Part shown: piece by piece, positions 1-8,590 of the stretch
Layout: every line of letters begins with the position of its first letter
Position numbering within the stretch: position 1 is the first letter of the stretch
Source of the DNA: CAZAGA01 sp041912175
GTDB taxonomy: Bacteria > Chloroflexota > Anaerolineae > Anaerolineales > UBA4823
Assembly: GCA_041912175.1 (NCBI GenBank)
Contig: JAYRNN010000065.1
Coordinates: forward strand, 1 to 25,365
Direction: 5' to 3'
DNA: 25,365 nucleotides
The notes under the pieces: model-generated
Databases searched by the model: none
Told to the model about the DNA's origin: nothing
The model's input: the letters and a program-made list of their open reading frames with translations, nothing else
Made by a program: the position numbers and the translations under genes

Positions 1-19
1 AATCTGCGGCAGGTAATCT

Positions 20-778
20 TTGAACGCGCGGATGATCGTCCTGATCTGGTTGGGATTCACGATCGTCCTGCTGATCATCAACCGCAAGAGAAATTGGCTG
101 CAGTGGTTAAAACGTTGGGGATCGCCGGAGATGCTGCCGCTGGTGGTTTTTTCAGCGATTTACCTGGCGGCGATCACCCTCACGGTCTACACGGCGGACC
201 ATCCAATCACTGATTTTTACGACGATCGCTACCAGTCGCCGTTATTTTTTGTGTGCATCGTGGGGATATTTCTCAGCCTGGACGAGCTGGTCTTGGCGCA
301 CGTGCGCGAAACCCGCAGGCAGGCGGCCGATTGGGTGGTCGTGCTGGTTTTTGCGATCTGGGCGATTTACCCGAGCGCGATTCTCTATCGCTTCACCCGG
401 CTTTCGATCCAGCAAGGTGTGGCAGCGTACAATAATTACAACACCCGCGAACTGAACGAATCGCGCCTGGCGGCATTCATCCGCAGATATCCATTCGAGG
501 CTGGTCTGCCCTTTTATACCAACTATGGCGAGCTGGTCTACCTCTTCACCGGGCGGAACAATTTCGTTGCGCCAAAGGATTACGGTTATTACACGACTCC
601 TGAATATCTGACCGCTCACTACGCAGATTGGCCGCCCGCGCCGAAGGTATACGTGGTGTGGTTTACGTCCCAGGAGAAGAAGAATTATTTTTCGCCCGAC
701 CAACTACGGGCAGTGGCGGATGTGGAATTAATTTATGATGGTGGAGATGGCCAGGCGGCAATCGTCACCCGGCGGTGA
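20..778 (+). CDS. C-terminal part of a polytopic glycosyltransferase-like membrane protein
   Basis: About 252 residues from a TTG at 20; an ATG at 32 is the alternative start. An in-frame TAA at 14-16 closes the frame upstream. Four hydrophobic segments (about residues 5-21, 38-57, 75-92, 104-121) precede a soluble tail of about 130 residues. The stretch TDFYDDRYQSPLF after the second segment resembles the late extracytoplasmic loop of GT39/ArnT-type lipid-linked sugar transferases. Those enzymes are usually 450-700 residues with the catalytic Asp near the N-terminus, which is absent here. This is therefore probably the distal part of a larger gene, cut by a frameshift or split at the window edge. 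A frame-3 reading ends at TGA 21-23, overlapping the TTG as TTGA. No enzymatic function can be assigned to this fragment. Confidence 0.55.
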   Translation: MNARMIVLIWLGFTIVLLIINRKRNWLQWLKRWGSPEMLPLVVFSAIYLAAITLTVYTADHPITDFYDDRYQSPLFFVCIVGIFLSLDELVLAHVRETRRQAADWVVVLVFAIWAIYPSAILYRFTRLSIQQGVAAYNNYNTRELNESRLAAFIRRYPFEAGLPFYTNYGELVYLFTGRNNFVAPKDYGYYTTPEYLTAHYADWPPAPKVYVVWFTSQEKKNYFSPDQLRAVADVELIYDGGDGQAAIVTRR

Positions 779-795
779 GGGGGGAGGCAATCTTT

Positions 796-1575
796 TTGAC
801 AACCATGACCACACCCAATTGGCTGGACCGAGTTTTCAACATGGATTCGCTGGAAGGCATCCAGATGCTCCCTGATCAGAGCATCGATCTGGTGATTGCC
901 GATCCCCCTTACGGCCTGGGAAAGGATTATGGCAACGACTCGGATAAAAAAGAGCAGATCGAGTTTTTGCGTTGGACCGAAGCCTGGCTGATGCTGTTGC
1001 TGCCAAAGCTAAAGCAGAACGGAAGCCTGTATATTTTCACCACCTGGCGTTATAGCCCAGAAATTTTTGTTTTTCTCAAGTCGCACATGACGATGATCAA
1101 CGAAATTATCTGGGATCGAAAGGTGCCTAGCATGGGCGGCAGCACACGGCGGTTCAGCTCTGTCCACGATACGATCGGCCTGTTCGTTAAGTCGAAGGAT
1201 TATTGTTTCGACATTGACGCGGTACGGATTCCTTATGATCCCAAAACGAAGAAAGCTCGCTCGAGGTCTATTTTTGTGGGCAAGAAATGGCTGGAGGTCG
1301 GCTACAATCCGAAGGATGTTTGGGCCGTATCGAGACTGCACCGGATTCATGCCGAACGCGAAGACCATCCGACCCAAAAACCGCTGGCCGTAATTGAACG
1401 GATGGTCAAGGCGAGCTGTCCCGAGAACGGCGTCGTGCTCGACCCGTTTGCCGGCTCGGGCACGACCGTGGCGGCATGCTTACGGAACCACCGCCATTAT
1501 GTAGCCTTCGAAATCAACCCCGAATACTACAATATTATCTTGCGTAGGATTGAAAGAGTGAAATCGGGCGATTGA
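796..1575 (+). CDS. Beta-class DNA methyltransferase (probably N6-adenine), orphan
   Basis: Transfers a methyl group from S-adenosylmethionine to a base in DNA. The catalytic motif DPPY is at residues 36-39, HPTQKP at 191-196 and the AdoMet-binding DPFAGSGT at 216-223. DPPY before FxGxG defines the beta class (N4/N6 methylase family, like CcrM or M.HinfI). DPPY rather than SPPY favours N6-adenine. Length (259 aa) is normal for a complete enzyme, with the target-recognition part between the motifs. The TTG at 796 was chosen because GGAGG at 783-787 lies 8 nt upstream. A GTG at 775 would overlap the preceding stop as GTGA, and an ATG at 805 is also possible. No restriction endonuclease gene lies beside it in the window, so it looks like a solitary methyltransferase. 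Its target sequence cannot be read from the protein. Confidence 0.88.
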   Translation: MTTMTTPNWLDRVFNMDSLEGIQMLPDQSIDLVIADPPYGLGKDYGNDSDKKEQIEFLRWTEAWLMLLLPKLKQNGSLYIFTTWRYSPEIFVFLKSHMTMINEIIWDRKVPSMGGSTRRFSSVHDTIGLFVKSKDYCFDIDAVRIPYDPKTKKARSRSIFVGKKWLEVGYNPKDVWAVSRLHRIHAEREDHPTQKPLAVIERMVKASCPENGVVLDPFAGSGTTVAACLRNHRHYVAFEINPEYYNIILRRIERVKSGD

Positions 1576-1587
1576 TAGCGGGCGATA

Positions 1588-1749
1588 TCAGTCGGAAAGC
1601 AGAACCCCATCCGGGTAACAGTAGATCCAGCCTTCACCGGGGTCAAAAGCCTGGATGATTGGGTGACCGGCGGCGTAGGAATGCTTCGTAGCATGCTGGT
1701 TTAGGGGTTGGTAATCCTGAATGACCTCCTGGAGCGCGCATCGAAGATA
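1588..1749 (-). pseudogene. Decayed UBP-type zinc-finger protein gene (C-terminal remnant)
   Basis: Reading the minus strand, about 54 codons end at TGA (1588-1590). They contain HATKHSYAAGHPIIQAFDPG followed by EGWIYCYPD. This is the hallmark C-terminal half of the UBP-type zinc finger, in which HATxH...GHPII.SF.PGE.W.WCY.D supplies His ligands. Upstream, a TGA at 1750-1752 interrupts the frame and there is no start codon. The Cys-x-x-Cys half is not recognisable apart from a weak YLRC. It is therefore a relic of a gene normally about 90-110 codons long. A sequencing frameshift is the alternative. Confidence in the homology is good; confidence that it is non-functional is moderate. Confidence 0.6.
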
Positions 1750-1846
1750 TCATAGGCCTTGATTGTCGGATATAAGGGATGGAATTCGGATTCGTACTCT
1801 GGTAGAATTGGGAATTCAAAGTTGTCAGAATTGAGGCGAGGTGATT

Positions 1847-3181
1847 GTGAATCCAGGAATTTTCAAGGCGTATGACATCCGTGGTATCTATCCGGAAGAG
1901 CTAGATGAAGGAGCTGCCTACCAAATCGGCCGGGCCTTCGTGACTCTCACAGGCGCGGAACAGGTGGTGGTGGGGCGGGATATGCGGCTATCCGGGCCGG
2001 CGCTGCATGCGGCGCTGCTACGCGGGTTGACCGAGCAAGGCGCGGATGTGCTGGATATTGACATGGTTAGCACGGATCAATATTATTTTGCCTGCGCCGA
2101 GACTGGTTTGCCAGGTGTGATGGTGACGGCTTCGCATAACCCAAAAGCCTATAATGGCTTTAAGATGGTGCGCAAGATGCCCTATTTGTTGAGCAGCGAG
2201 GCCGGCCTGTTGGACCTGCGCAAGCTGGCGCAAAACCAGATTTTTCCCACTCCGGCGCGCCGGGGCCGGGTTACCGAGAAGAATTTTCAAGAAGCGTTTA
2301 TCAAGAAGGTGCTCTCCACCATCAATGTCTCGACAGTGAAGCCGCTCAAGGTGGTGGTGGATACCGGGAATGGGATGGTGGGGCCGATTTTGCAAAAGGT
2401 CTACAGTCGCCTCCCGGTCCGACTGACCGGGCTCTATCTGGAGCCCGACGGCAGCCTGCCGAACCATGGCCTGGACCCTCTCCAGCCGGAGAACCGTGCA
2501 GAGCTGCAAGCGCGCGTGCTGGCTGAAGGGGCGGATATTGGCTTCGCATTCGACGGCGATGGCGATCGTTTTTTTGCGATCGATGACCGTGGCCAGTTCG
2601 TACCAGGCGATTTTTTGACCGCCATTTTGGCGGGTTTCTTTTTGGAACGCTCGCCGGGGGCGAAAGTGATCTATGATGTGCGCGCCTCCTGGGCCGCGGC
2701 CGATTTGATCCGGGCGTATGGCGGGCTGCCGTTGATGGAACGCGTGGGGCACGCCTTCATCAAGCGCCGCATGGCCGATGAGGATGCTGTATTTGCAGGA
2801 GAGGTGACCGGGCACTACTACTTTCGAGACTTCTACTACGCCGACTCGGGCATCTTGCCTTCGCTGGCGCTCCTGGAACTGCTTTCCAAACGTGGGTTGA
2901 AGATGTCGGAGTTGCTGGCGCCGCTGGAAGCGAAATATTTTGTTTCGGGGGAGATCAATTCAACGGTGAAAGACCAAAAAGGCAAAATAGAGGTCTTGGC
3001 CTCGCGTTTCGCAGATGGCGAGCAGTTGCGCATGGATGGGCTCTCGGTCGCTTATCCCACCTGGCGCTTCAACGTGCGCGGCTCGAATACCGAGCCATTG
3101 CTGCGCTTGAACCTGGAAGCAAAGTCGCGCGCTGAGATGGAGAAAAAGCGCGACGAGGTGTTGGCGATTATTCGGGGGTAA
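1847..3181 (+). CDS. manB: Phosphomannomutase / phosphoglucomutase
   Basis: Alpha-D-phosphohexomutase that interconverts hexose 6-phosphate and 1-phosphate (mannose and/or glucose) in the cytosol, feeding nucleotide-sugar synthesis. All four family signatures are present: the phosphoserine loop TASHNPKAYNG (Ser codon at 2132), the Mg2+ loop DGDGDR (from 2552), the sugar-specificity loop GEVTGHYYF (about 2800), and the phosphate-binding RGSNTEP near the C-terminus. Length of about 444 aa fits the bacterial ManB/AlgC group. GTG 1847 was preferred because GAGG at 1838-1841 sits 5 nt upstream; the in-frame GTG at 1841 is nearly as good. It converges on glgC with only 5 nt between the stop codons. 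The GEVTGH loop does not settle mannose versus glucose preference. The symbol is by family, not proof of substrate. Confidence 0.93.
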   Translation: MNPGIFKAYDIRGIYPEELDEGAAYQIGRAFVTLTGAEQVVVGRDMRLSGPALHAALLRGLTEQGADVLDIDMVSTDQYYFACAETGLPGVMVTASHNPKAYNGFKMVRKMPYLLSSEAGLLDLRKLAQNQIFPTPARRGRVTEKNFQEAFIKKVLSTINVSTVKPLKVVVDTGNGMVGPILQKVYSRLPVRLTGLYLEPDGSLPNHGLDPLQPENRAELQARVLAEGADIGFAFDGDGDRFFAIDDRGQFVPGDFLTAILAGFFLERSPGAKVIYDVRASWAAADLIRAYGGLPLMERVGHAFIKRRMADEDAVFAGEVTGHYYFRDFYYADSGILPSLALLELLSKRGLKMSELLAPLEAKYFVSGEINSTVKDQKGKIEVLASRFADGEQLRMDGLSVAYPTWRFNVRGSNTEPLLRLNLEAKSRAEMEKKRDEVLAIIRG

Positions 3182-3186
3182 AAAAA

Positions 3187-4452
3187 TTAAGATTTTTTGC
3201 TTACCGTCTCACCGCTGGGGACTTCTTTTGCCTCGTAATCATCTGGAGTGGTAGATGGGTCGATACGGCAGTTGCGGCCGATGACGATGCCGCCAGGGAT
3301 GCGCGCCCGCTTCCCAACGATGGTGATGCCGGTGTTGATATTAGCTGGCTCGAGCCTGTTCGGCTTATCATCTTCTCCCAGGCCTATTTTGGCGTTGACG
3401 CCGACCTCGATATTCTTGTCCAGGATACAGCAGTTAACTTCTGCTCCGGCCCGGATGATCGTGTCATTCATGATCACAGAGTTGCGGACGACCGCCCCCT
3501 TTTCAACTCGCACACCAGGCGAGAGCACGCTGTTGATCACCGATCCACAGATCACGCAGCCGTTGGAAGCCATGCTCTTGATCAGTTCTCCAGGGGGAGT
3601 GCACTTGACCGGCGGCCGCTCTTCCGAGCGAGTGTGGATGATCCATTCCTGGTCGTAAAGGTCGAGGCCTGGGTTCTCCTCAAGCAGCGCCATGCTGGTC
3701 TCCCAATAGGCCCGGATCGTGCCGACATCCACCCAATAACCCAGGAATGGATAGGCGTAGGCGCCGCCCATCTCGACGATGCGGGGGATAATATTCTTGC
3801 CAAAATCGTGTGCTGAATTAGGATCCTGGCCATCCTCTTCCAATTTTGCGAGCAGAAATTTAGTATTGAAGACATAGATGCCCATCGAGGCCAGTGTGCT
3901 GTCCGACTGTTTTGGCTTTTCGGCAAACTTGGTGATCTTTTGACTCGAGTCTACGCTCATAATACCGAAACGTTTGACATCTTCTTGGGGCACATTCATC
4001 ACTGCCACGGTCAGGTCGGCTTTTTTGTCTTGATGGAAACGAATCAAGTCACGGTAGTCTTGTTTATAGATATGATCGCCGGAAAGGATTAAGATGGTGT
4101 CAGCGCCATCATCACGAATGAAATTGCGGTTTTGATACAGCGCATCGGCAGTACCGCGATACCAATCCTGGTCCGAGCGGCCGCGATAGGGCTGCCAGAT
4201 TTGCAGGCCATTGGGCGGCCGGCGGTTCAGGTCCCATGGCTCGCCGATCCCGATGTGCTGCATCATGGAATGCGGACGAAACTGGGTCAGCACCGCGATG
4301 CGATAAATGTCCGAATTGACGGCGTTGGAAAGTGGAAAGTCGATGATGCGATATTTGCCGCCAAAAGGAACGGCTGGCTTGGCGCGCTTCTCGCCCAGGA
4401 TACTCAGGCGGCTGCCTGCACCGCCGGCCAGGATCAGAGCTAATACGCTCAT
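3187..4452 (-). CDS. glgC: Glucose-1-phosphate adenylyltransferase (ADP-glucose pyrophosphorylase)
   Basis: Makes ADP-glucose from glucose 1-phosphate and ATP, the committed step of bacterial glycogen synthesis. The nucleotide-binding loop LAGGAGSRL is at residues 7-15, followed by KPAVPFGGKYRIIDFPLSN, YRGTADALYQN, SGDHIYKQDY and YWVDVGT, all typical of GlgC. The C-terminal third carries hexapeptide repeats of a left-handed beta-helix (for example VINSVLSPGVRVEKGAVVRN). At 421 aa it matches the usual 400-430. GGAGGA (4458-4463) lies 5 nt before the ATG. It is the third gene of a minus-strand unit, 21 nt after the histidine-phosphatase gene and downstream of pgm, whose product is its substrate. 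Allosteric effectors (fructose 1,6-bisphosphate or others) cannot be read from the sequence. Confidence 0.96.
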   Translation of the reverse strand: MSVLALILAGGAGSRLSILGEKRAKPAVPFGGKYRIIDFPLSNAVNSDIYRIAVLTQFRPHSMMQHIGIGEPWDLNRRPPNGLQIWQPYRGRSDQDWYRGTADALYQNRNFIRDDGADTILILSGDHIYKQDYRDLIRFHQDKKADLTVAVMNVPQEDVKRFGIMSVDSSQKITKFAEKPKQSDSTLASMGIYVFNTKFLLAKLEEDGQDPNSAHDFGKNIIPRIVEMGGAYAYPFLGYWVDVGTIRAYWETSMALLEENPGLDLYDQEWIIHTRSEERPPVKCTPPGELIKSMASNGCVICGSVINSVLSPGVRVEKGAVVRNSVIMNDTIIRAGAEVNCCILDKNIEVGVNAKIGLGEDDKPNRLEPANINTGITIVGKRARIPGGIVIGRNCRIDPSTTPDDYEAKEVPSGETVSKKS

Positions 4453-4473
4453 ATCATTCCTCCTTATAGGTTT

Positions 4474-5145
4474 TCATTTTTTCGTGGTAAACCATTTCGA
4501 TAAGCGATTCTCTGAATAGGGCGGCTGATCGACATAATGGGAAACGTCATTGAAAAGCATCAGCCGCGCCCGAACCGGATCTTTAAAATCCAAGATATTC
4601 AGGCAAGCCGGCGATTGATCCAAGCGATCGCGATACCCGCGGGCGTCAAAACCCAGCAGGCTGCTCAAAATCAGGCGGATGGTGGCCTTGTGCGAAACCA
4701 CAGCTATGGTTTGCCCGGCGTGACTCATTACGATCTCTCGAATGACTGGCAAGGCGCGCGCCATCACCATCAGGCCAGACTCGCCGCTCTGCGGGGCGAA
4801 GGTGAACGGATCCTCTTGCCAGGCGGTGTATTCTTCGGGAAATTGTTTCTCCACATCGGCGCGGCTTAAGGTTTCCCAGCGTCCATGGTGGATTTCGCGC
4901 AACCCTTCGCGAGTCTCGGGGGTCATCTCAAAAGGTTTGGAGATAATCGAAGCGGTCTCGATCGTTCTGCGCATCGGGCTGCAGTAAAAGGCAGCGATGT
5001 GATCATCGGCGAGGCGACTGGCCAGGCAAGCAACCTGCCAGCGCCCCTCGTCCGAAAGATCTACTTCTGTGCCGCCAGAGAAGCGGTCCTCTGCACTCAG
5101 ACTGGTAGCGCCATGCCGGATTAGATAAAGCCTCGTTGTAGTGAT
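4474..5145 (-). CDS. Histidine phosphatase (phosphoglycerate mutase-like) with apparent ATC start codon
   Basis: A 2H/histidine-phosphatase superfamily protein of about 223 aa. The phospho-acceptor motif RHGAT is at residues 10-14 (His11), SPMRRTIETA follows near residue 58, the general acid lies in REIHHGRWE, and the second His in VVSHKATIR. The frame is open back to TAA (5158-5160) but contains no ATG, GTG or TTG before RHG. The first internal ATG (4974) would delete the catalytic His. AAGGAG (5154-5159) is placed 8 nt before an ATC at 5143-5145, so ATC is the best initiation codon. The gene lies 35 nt after pgm and 21 nt before glgC, suggesting an operon role in sugar-phosphate metabolism. 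Substrate is unknown: phosphoglycerate mutase, glucosyl-3-phosphoglycerate phosphatase and other phosphatases are all possible. Confidence 0.85.
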   Translation of the reverse strand: MTTTRLYLIRHGATSLSAEDRFSGGTEVDLSDEGRWQVACLASRLADDHIAAFYCSPMRRTIETASIISKPFEMTPETREGLREIHHGRWETLSRADVEKQFPEEYTAWQEDPFTFAPQSGESGLMVMARALPVIREIVMSHAGQTIAVVSHKATIRLILSSLLGFDARGYRDRLDQSPACLNILDFKDPVRARLMLFNDVSHYVDQPPYSENRLSKWFTTKK

Positions 5146-5153
5146 GGTCTCGT

Positions 5154-5159
5154 CTCCTT
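5154..5159 (-). promoter_or_regulatory. Shine-Dalgarno AAGGAG for the ATC-initiated phosphatase
   Basis: AAGGAG on the minus strand, 8 nt upstream of ATC 5145-5143. It directly follows the in-frame TAA that closes the phosphatase frame. This site decides the start, because no conventional start codon stands at the right distance. Confidence 0.7.
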
Positions 5160-5180
5160 ATCTCGAGTAGTCGCCGGGAT

Positions 5181-6821
<1,641 letters not shown>

Positions 6822-6865
6822 TTCTCCTCCTGGGTAGATCGGATGAAGGCTAATATTTTTCTAAT

Positions 6866-6871
6866 ATTATA
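6866..6871 (-). promoter_or_regulatory. Putative -10 box (TATAAT) for pgm operon
   Basis: A perfect TATAAT on the minus strand, 45 nt upstream of the pgm ATG. No good -35 hexamer was found 16-18 nt upstream, so the call rests on the -10 box and its position. Confidence 0.5.
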
Positions 6872-6943
6872 CCCACATGTGAACTTGGATGCAGCACGAT
6901 TGCACCAGGTAATTTGTAATCCCTATCTGAGACTGCGGGCGTT

Positions 6944-6949
6944 TATAAT
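6944..6949 (+). promoter_or_regulatory. Putative -10 box (TATAAT) for gnd operon
   Basis: A perfect TATAAT about 200 nt upstream of gnd. The 17-nt-spaced -35 position reads CCCTAT, which is weak; TTGTAA at 6914-6919 is too far away (24 nt). If used, it gives a long structured leader. Confidence 0.4.
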
Positions 6950-6996
6950 ACGGCTGGTTTTAACGACCATACGCGGGCTTTCTTGTCCATCCCGGC

Positions 6997-7025
6997 GCGC
7001 CACGATGCCTGGCGACGCGTGGCGC
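6997..7025 (+). other. Inverted repeat (8-bp perfect stem) in gnd leader
   Basis: GCGCCACG (6997-7004) pairs perfectly with CGTGGCGC (7018-7025) across a 13-nt loop. No T-run follows beyond TTT, so it is not a convincing terminator. It may be a structural part of the leader or a protein-binding site. Confidence 0.45.
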
Positions 7026-7091
7026 TTTGCTGACCACCTTTCCCGGCGACGCCGCCATGGCGACCTTGGAACAGGTGCAGGCATTTGCCAG

Positions 7092-7105
7092 GGGCGGCTC
7101 CGCCC
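7092..7105 (+). other. Small GC hairpin near the end of the gnd leader
   Basis: GGGCG (7092-7096) pairs with CGCCC (7101-7105) around a four-base loop. It ends about 43 nt upstream of the gnd ATG, with no T-run, so it is more likely part of leader structure than a terminator. Confidence 0.35.
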
Positions 7106-7148
7106 GAATTCATAGATAATCAAATTCTCAGCTATCAGGGAGCCGATT

Positions 7149-8537
7149 ATGGAAAGAAAATATTCTCTTGGGATCATTGGTTTAGGGGTTATGGGGCGCA
7201 GCCTGGCGATGAACTTTGAACGCAACGGCTATCCGGTGATTGGTTATGACCTCGCCCCGCGTCTGCCGGTCGATTTCAAAGTGAAAGTCACCAATTCGTT
7301 GGTAGAATTGGCCAATTCGCTGGCGACGCCGCGTATCTTTTTCTTGATGGTGCCGGCCGGTGCTCCTGTGGATAGCGCGATTGGCTCACTAAAGCCTTAC
7401 TTGCAGCCGGGCGATGTGATTGTCGATGGCGGCAACTCGTTCTTTACGGATAGCGAGCGGCGCTTCAAAGCCCTGGAAGCCGATGGCATCCTGTTTGTAG
7501 GCATGGGCGTCTCGGGCGGCGAGTCAGGCGCTCTGTGGGGGCCGAGCTTGATGCCAGGCGGATCTCCTGTTGCCTGGCAGCTTTTGGCGCCAATGTTCCA
7601 AGCCATCTCTGCTAAAGCTGATGATGGGGAGGCCTGCGTCGCCTGGATGGGCAGCGGCGGCGCCGGTCACTACGTCAAGATGGTGCACAATGGCATCGAG
7701 TACGGTGATATGCAATTGATCGCTGAGATTTATGATCTGCTGCACCGCGGTGCAGGGGTTTCAAATCAAGAGCTGGCAAAGATTTTCGCCGCCTGGAACG
7801 AGCGTGAGCTGCGCTCTTACCTGATCGAAATTACCGCCAAGATCTTGACCCGCAGGGATGAGGAAACCGGCCGAGAATTGGTGGATTTGATCCTGGATGA
7901 GGCTGCTCAGAAGGGTACGGGCAAATGGACCAGCCAGACGGCCCTGGACACCGGTGCAGCAATTCCAACCATCAATGCCGCAGTTGAAAGCCGTCTCATC
8001 TCTGCGCTCAAAGCGGAACGTGTGATCGCCTCTAAAGTCTTGGGCAGCGCGCAGAAATTTAGCGGCGATACAGAATCGCTCGTAGCTGCCGCCGAACAGG
8101 CGCTGTATGTCAGTAAAATAACTTCCTATGCCCAGGGGCTAAACCTGTTGAAAATGGCTTCTCAAGAATATAATTGGAACATTAATCTGTCGCAGATTGT
8201 ACCCGTCTGGCGGGCTGGCTGCATTATCCGCGCTGCCCTGTTGAGCGATATCACGAACGCCTACCGCCGTGATCCCGCTCTGCCGAACCTGCTTCTGGAT
8301 GATGTTTTCAAGCAAGCTGTCCTGATCCGCCAGGCTGCCTGGCGCACAGTAGTCCAAACCGCCGTGGGGCTAGGCATCCCGATGCTGGCAACTTGCGCTT
8401 CGTTGGCCTATTTCGATGCATATCGCTCGGCGGTGCTGCCGGCGAATCTCACCCAGGCGCAGCGTGACTTTTTTGGCGCGCACACCTACCGCCGGATCGA
8501 CAAGGAAGGTATATTTCATACTCAATGGGAAGCCTAG
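7149..8537 (+). CDS. gnd: 6-phosphogluconate dehydrogenase (decarboxylating)
   Basis: Oxidatively decarboxylates 6-phosphogluconate to ribulose 5-phosphate in the oxidative pentose-phosphate pathway. The N-terminal Rossmann fold has GLGVMG (residues 11-16). The substrate region has GVSGGESGALWGPSLMPGG, then GGAGHYVKMVHNGIEYGD with catalytic Lys177 and Glu184. KGTGKWT and the C-terminal helical domain are also present. At 462 aa it is the long (classical) type. Where NADP-dependent enzymes usually have Asn-Arg-Thr after the second strand, this protein has Asp34-Leu-Ala-Pro-Arg. An acidic residue there generally favours NAD+, so cofactor preference is uncertain. An AGGGAG precedes the ATG. It is the first gene of a collinear set with a Ca2+ ATPase, tkt and tal. 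Confidence 0.95.
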   Translation: MERKYSLGIIGLGVMGRSLAMNFERNGYPVIGYDLAPRLPVDFKVKVTNSLVELANSLATPRIFFLMVPAGAPVDSAIGSLKPYLQPGDVIVDGGNSFFTDSERRFKALEADGILFVGMGVSGGESGALWGPSLMPGGSPVAWQLLAPMFQAISAKADDGEACVAWMGSGGAGHYVKMVHNGIEYGDMQLIAEIYDLLHRGAGVSNQELAKIFAAWNERELRSYLIEITAKILTRRDEETGRELVDLILDEAAQKGTGKWTSQTALDTGAAIPTINAAVESRLISALKAERVIASKVLGSAQKFSGDTESLVAAAEQALYVSKITSYAQGLNLLKMASQEYNWNINLSQIVPVWRAGCIIRAALLSDITNAYRRDPALPNLLLDDVFKQAVLIRQAAWRTVVQTAVGLGIPMLATCASLAYFDAYRSAVLPANLTQAQRDFFGAHTYRRIDKEGIFHTQWEA

Positions 8538-8590
8538 ATTGTTGGCCCCCCCGAATTGAATTCATTCTGGCTTCGCACATAGAGGATTAA

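Larger units (their letters stand above)
6822..7148. other. Divergent intergenic control region between pgm and gnd
   Basis: A 327-nt stretch with no convincing gene. It holds a minus-strand TATAAT (6866-6871) for pgm and a plus-strand TATAAT (6944-6949) for gnd. The latter would give a gnd leader of about 190 nt. That leader is GC-rich and contains a perfect 8-bp stem (6997-7004 with 7018-7025), the palindrome GCCATGGC, and a compact hairpin at 7092-7105 about 40 nt before the start codon. Small reading frames here have no recognisable motif. Confidence 0.6.

Noticed and set aside
11..24. AGGTAATCTTTGA at the left edge as a prfB-like programmed frameshift site
   Set aside because: The shift needed to enter the downstream frame is -1, not the +1 used at CUU-UGA in prfB, and too little upstream sequence is visible.
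775..1575. The methyltransferase as part of a BREX, DISARM or other defence island
   Set aside because: No PglZ, helicase, nuclease or other defence partner lies nearby; the neighbours are carbohydrate-metabolism genes.
2018..2815. Minus-strand reading frame of about 265 codons opposite manB
   Set aside because: Entirely antisense to conserved phosphohexomutase motifs, with a His/Gln/Arg-rich low-quality composition.
3179..3200. A/T-rich TAAAAAAATTAAGATTTTTT between manB and glgC as a bidirectional terminator
   Set aside because: The potential stem is A-T only and weak, and it overlaps the stop codon and end of glgC; not strong enough to call.
6914..6949. TTGTAA as a -35 box paired with TATAAT at 6944
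   Set aside because: The spacer is 24 nt, too long for a sigma70-type promoter.
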